Source: Purshia tridentata (taxonomy: Eukaryota > Streptophyta > Magnoliopsida > Rosales > Rosaceae). From it: a DNA stretch of 64,000 bases. Within the stretch, counting starts at the first letter, position 1. Every line of letters begins with the position of its first letter. Shown in pieces: positions 62,616 through 64,000 of the stretch. Made by a program: the position numbers and the translations under genes. Location of the stretch: assembly GCA_003254885.1 (NCBI GenBank), contig QANT01004634.1:1-64000 (forward strand), given 5' to 3'. The notes under the pieces were generated by a model. The model was not told the DNA's origin, searched no databases, and worked only from the letters and a program-made list of their open reading frames with translations.

Positions 62616-62972
62616 TCATAGATGACAACAGAATAGCCGTACAAACTTATTGTCAACTTTGCAACAAGCTCTTTCAGAAATTTCAGAAGATTTACGAGGA
62701 GTTTTAGGTTTAGGATGTGGTGGAGAACGTGGTTCCTTAGGTGGTAAATATCGTCGTTTTTTAGGATTCAGTTTTTTTCTTCTCCTGGTGCCACTAAAAA
62801 TATTTGAAAATTCAAAAGAATCACCATATGAAAAGGATGGATGAAGGTGAGAGTGAATTTCAGAGGTGAAGTGAGATGGAGAGAGTGGGAGAGAAGGAGA
62901 CTCTTCCTCACTCGCTTGCACCATTACCAACATAAGTAAAACCAATACCATCATTACCATCATGATCTTCAT
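62616..62972 (-). CDS. Small secreted peptide precursor, CC-x8-CC tail (copy C)
   Basis: An ORF of 118 residues, homologous along its length to copy A. A strong signal peptide (MKIMMVMMVLVLLMLVMVQA) is followed by SEEESPSLPLSPS, a His/Ser part, the conserved PSFSYGDSFEF, a very basic Pro-rich region with RRRKKLNPKKRRYLPP, and the tail CCKVDNKFVRLFCCHL. The ATG at 62972 is chosen because it aligns with the starts of copies A and B and is preceded by a conserved CTAGCA word; an upstream GTG frame extension has no ATG. A TATA box and CATGCATG lie 35-65 bases upstream. The family is not one I recognise; dibasic sites between signal peptide and Cys tail suggest processing. Confidence 0.78.
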   Translation of the reverse strand: MKIMMVMMVLVLLMLVMVQASEEESPSLPLSPSHFTSEIHSHLHPSFSYGDSFEFSNIFSGTRRRKKLNPKKRRYLPPKEPRSPPHPKPKTPRKSSEISERACCKVDNKFVRLFCCHL

Positions 62973-63008
62973 TGCTAGCCTCCTCTTTTGTCTCACATAA
63001 ATCTCTGT

Positions 63009-63036
63009 TATTTATAGGGTTCATTACACATGCATG
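63009..63036 (-). promoter_or_regulatory. TATA and CATGCATG pair upstream of copy C
   Basis: On the minus strand CATGCATG (63036-63029) and CCTATAAATA (63018-63009) lie just upstream of the peptide start, in the same order and spacing as in copy B. Confidence 0.6.
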
Positions 63037-63440
63037 GGTTGGTACTTGTTCTTAGAAAGAAATTTATTTATTTCATTTTATTTTGCTATGGGGTTGTTCC
63101 TTTTTTTTTTTTTTTGCTTGTTCTATAACAAGTTTGAGGAGGCAATCTTATTCTATTTTTATTTTATCTGAGAGTGCTTGAATGAGGTCTTTCCTGTTTT
63201 GCTTGCTGTTTACACTTCAACCGAAGCTCAATCGGGTAGGAAATGGATGATTGTCTTTTTTTTTTTTTTTTTTTTNTTTTTTTTTTTTTTTTGTAAAGGA
63301 TGTATTGTTAATTGGCTCTTTGTTCCTAAGAAAAGCAACTCGATATTTTTCATATCTCTTGAATAAATTGATTATGACCTTTTATTATTCATGTGGGTAA
63401 TGTGCCTATTTCAATAGGGTATAGGCCAAGTTAACAATAG

Positions 63441-63488
63441 AAAGTTAAAAATATATATATTTTTTTTTTGGCCAGGTAAAGTTAAAAA
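63441..63488 (-). mobile_element. Micro-insertion with 11-base target duplication
   Basis: AAAGTTAAAAA occurs at 63441-63451 and 63478-63488 around an insert ending in a T run and GGCCAGGT (ACCTGGCC plus an A run on the minus strand). A second version reading GGACAGGT appears after the N at 63520 and is probably the other allele. Confidence 0.5.
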
Positions 63489-63580
63489 GTTATTTGTCTA
63501 ACAAATTAACTAAAATAATNTTTTTTTTTTGGACAGGTAAAGTTAAAAAGTTATTTGTCTAACAAATTAACAAAAATAAT
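63460..63580. repeat. 60-base duplication around an N
   Basis: 63460-63519 and 63521-63580 are 60 bases each with a few mismatches, touching the N at 63520 on both sides. Confidence 0.95.
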
Positions 63581-63700
63581 GATGTTTAACTCATGAAAAA
63601 TCACTCTCTAATTTAGGAGTAAGTGTAAATTTTAAATTAAGAAATGAATCACACTTTAATTATATAATAAACTTCTATAATCAGAATGTGACTGCTAAAA

Positions 63701-63773
63701 AAAAAAATATAACAAAAAACTTTCGTAATTCTATTANAAAAAAATATAACAAAAAACTTCCGTAATTCTATTA
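63701..63773. repeat. 36-base duplication around an N
   Basis: 63701-63736 and 63738-63773 differ at one base and touch the N at 63737 on both sides. Confidence 0.95.
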
Positions 63774-64000
63774 TATAAAAAAACTGAATTCAAGCTAAAT
63801 TTAAATCATAACTCTAAATAAATTACTATTACTCCAGAAATAATTTTAAAAAAATTTTCGGGATCTCAAAAAAATTGATCTGATCTAATTCTTTGTCGTA
63901 AAATTTGATGTTTTCTTTTGTAAAAGCTTAACCACAAAATGATTTAGTAAAGTAAAACAAAATAAATTATATAATTAAATAAAACTATAAATAAATATAA

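Larger units (their letters stand above)
63037..64000. other. AT-rich end of window with single-N joins
   Basis: Single Ns at 63276, 63520 and 63737. The last two are flanked directly by near-identical sequence on both sides. No gene is seen. Confidence 0.7.

Noticed and set aside
1-64000. CRISPR arrays, bacterial operons, tRNA or rRNA genes, classic microRNA precursors
   Set aside because: No regular spacer arrays or rRNA were seen, and none of the common conserved plant microRNA sequences I looked for was noticed by eye. A folding scan was not possible.

Overview
This window is nuclear DNA from a dicot plant. It is AT-rich, its introns are GT-AG, and its genes match plant-specific families (taximin, RINGLET homeobox-DDT, DMP, HAESA-like kinase, FATB, NAC, INDETERMINATE DOMAIN, CC-type glutaredoxin). 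The gene set and repeat content suggest a woody rosid, perhaps Rosaceae; that is an impression, not a proof. All splice models below were built by eye and each gives an uninterrupted frame from ATG to stop.

Layout. 1-6 kb: a degenerate repeat-like stretch, a two-exon TAXIMIN peptide gene (+) and a three-exon class II DnaJ gene (+). 6.5-19.9 kb: an 18-exon RINGLET-type homeobox-DDT chromatin gene (-), whose introns carry a SINE and an old MITE. 22.7 kb: intronless DMP gene (+). 25 kb: a small secreted-peptide gene (-) of a family I do not recognise. 27.3-30.4 kb: HSL1-type LRR receptor kinase (+). 31.3-33.6 kb: a shortened FATB-like acyl-ACP thioesterase (-). 36.6-38 kb: compact NAC gene (+). 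39.2-40.2 kb: dead F-box gene (+). 40.7-41.4 kb: METTL21-like methyltransferase (-). 43.9-46 kb: IDD zinc-finger gene (-) with a GC-AG first intron and a foldback transposon about 0.85 kb upstream. 46-54.3 kb: gene-poor and AT-rich, with one 6-N gap. 54.3-56.7 kb: a gene resembling CER16/RIPR (+). 57.4-57.8 kb: GRXC9-like glutaredoxin (-). 59.6-63 kb: two more members of the small-peptide family, one dead and one intact. The last 2.5 kb holds several single-N joins.

The genes do not form a pathway; this is an ordinary mixed plant gene neighbourhood. The most interesting signals are (1) the small secreted-peptide family: three loci, one of them a pseudogene, with a conserved CC-x8/9-CC tail and a shared CATGCATG promoter word; (2) a recurring signature of tiny insertions, each an A-run joined to a GGCC-like end (or its complement) and flanked by 11-16 bp target duplications, which look like extremely truncated retroposon copies; and (3) several local tandem duplications, one of which copied the start-codon region of the methyltransferase gene and so placed a four-codon uORF upstream. 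Duplications that abut single Ns are probably assembly artefacts.
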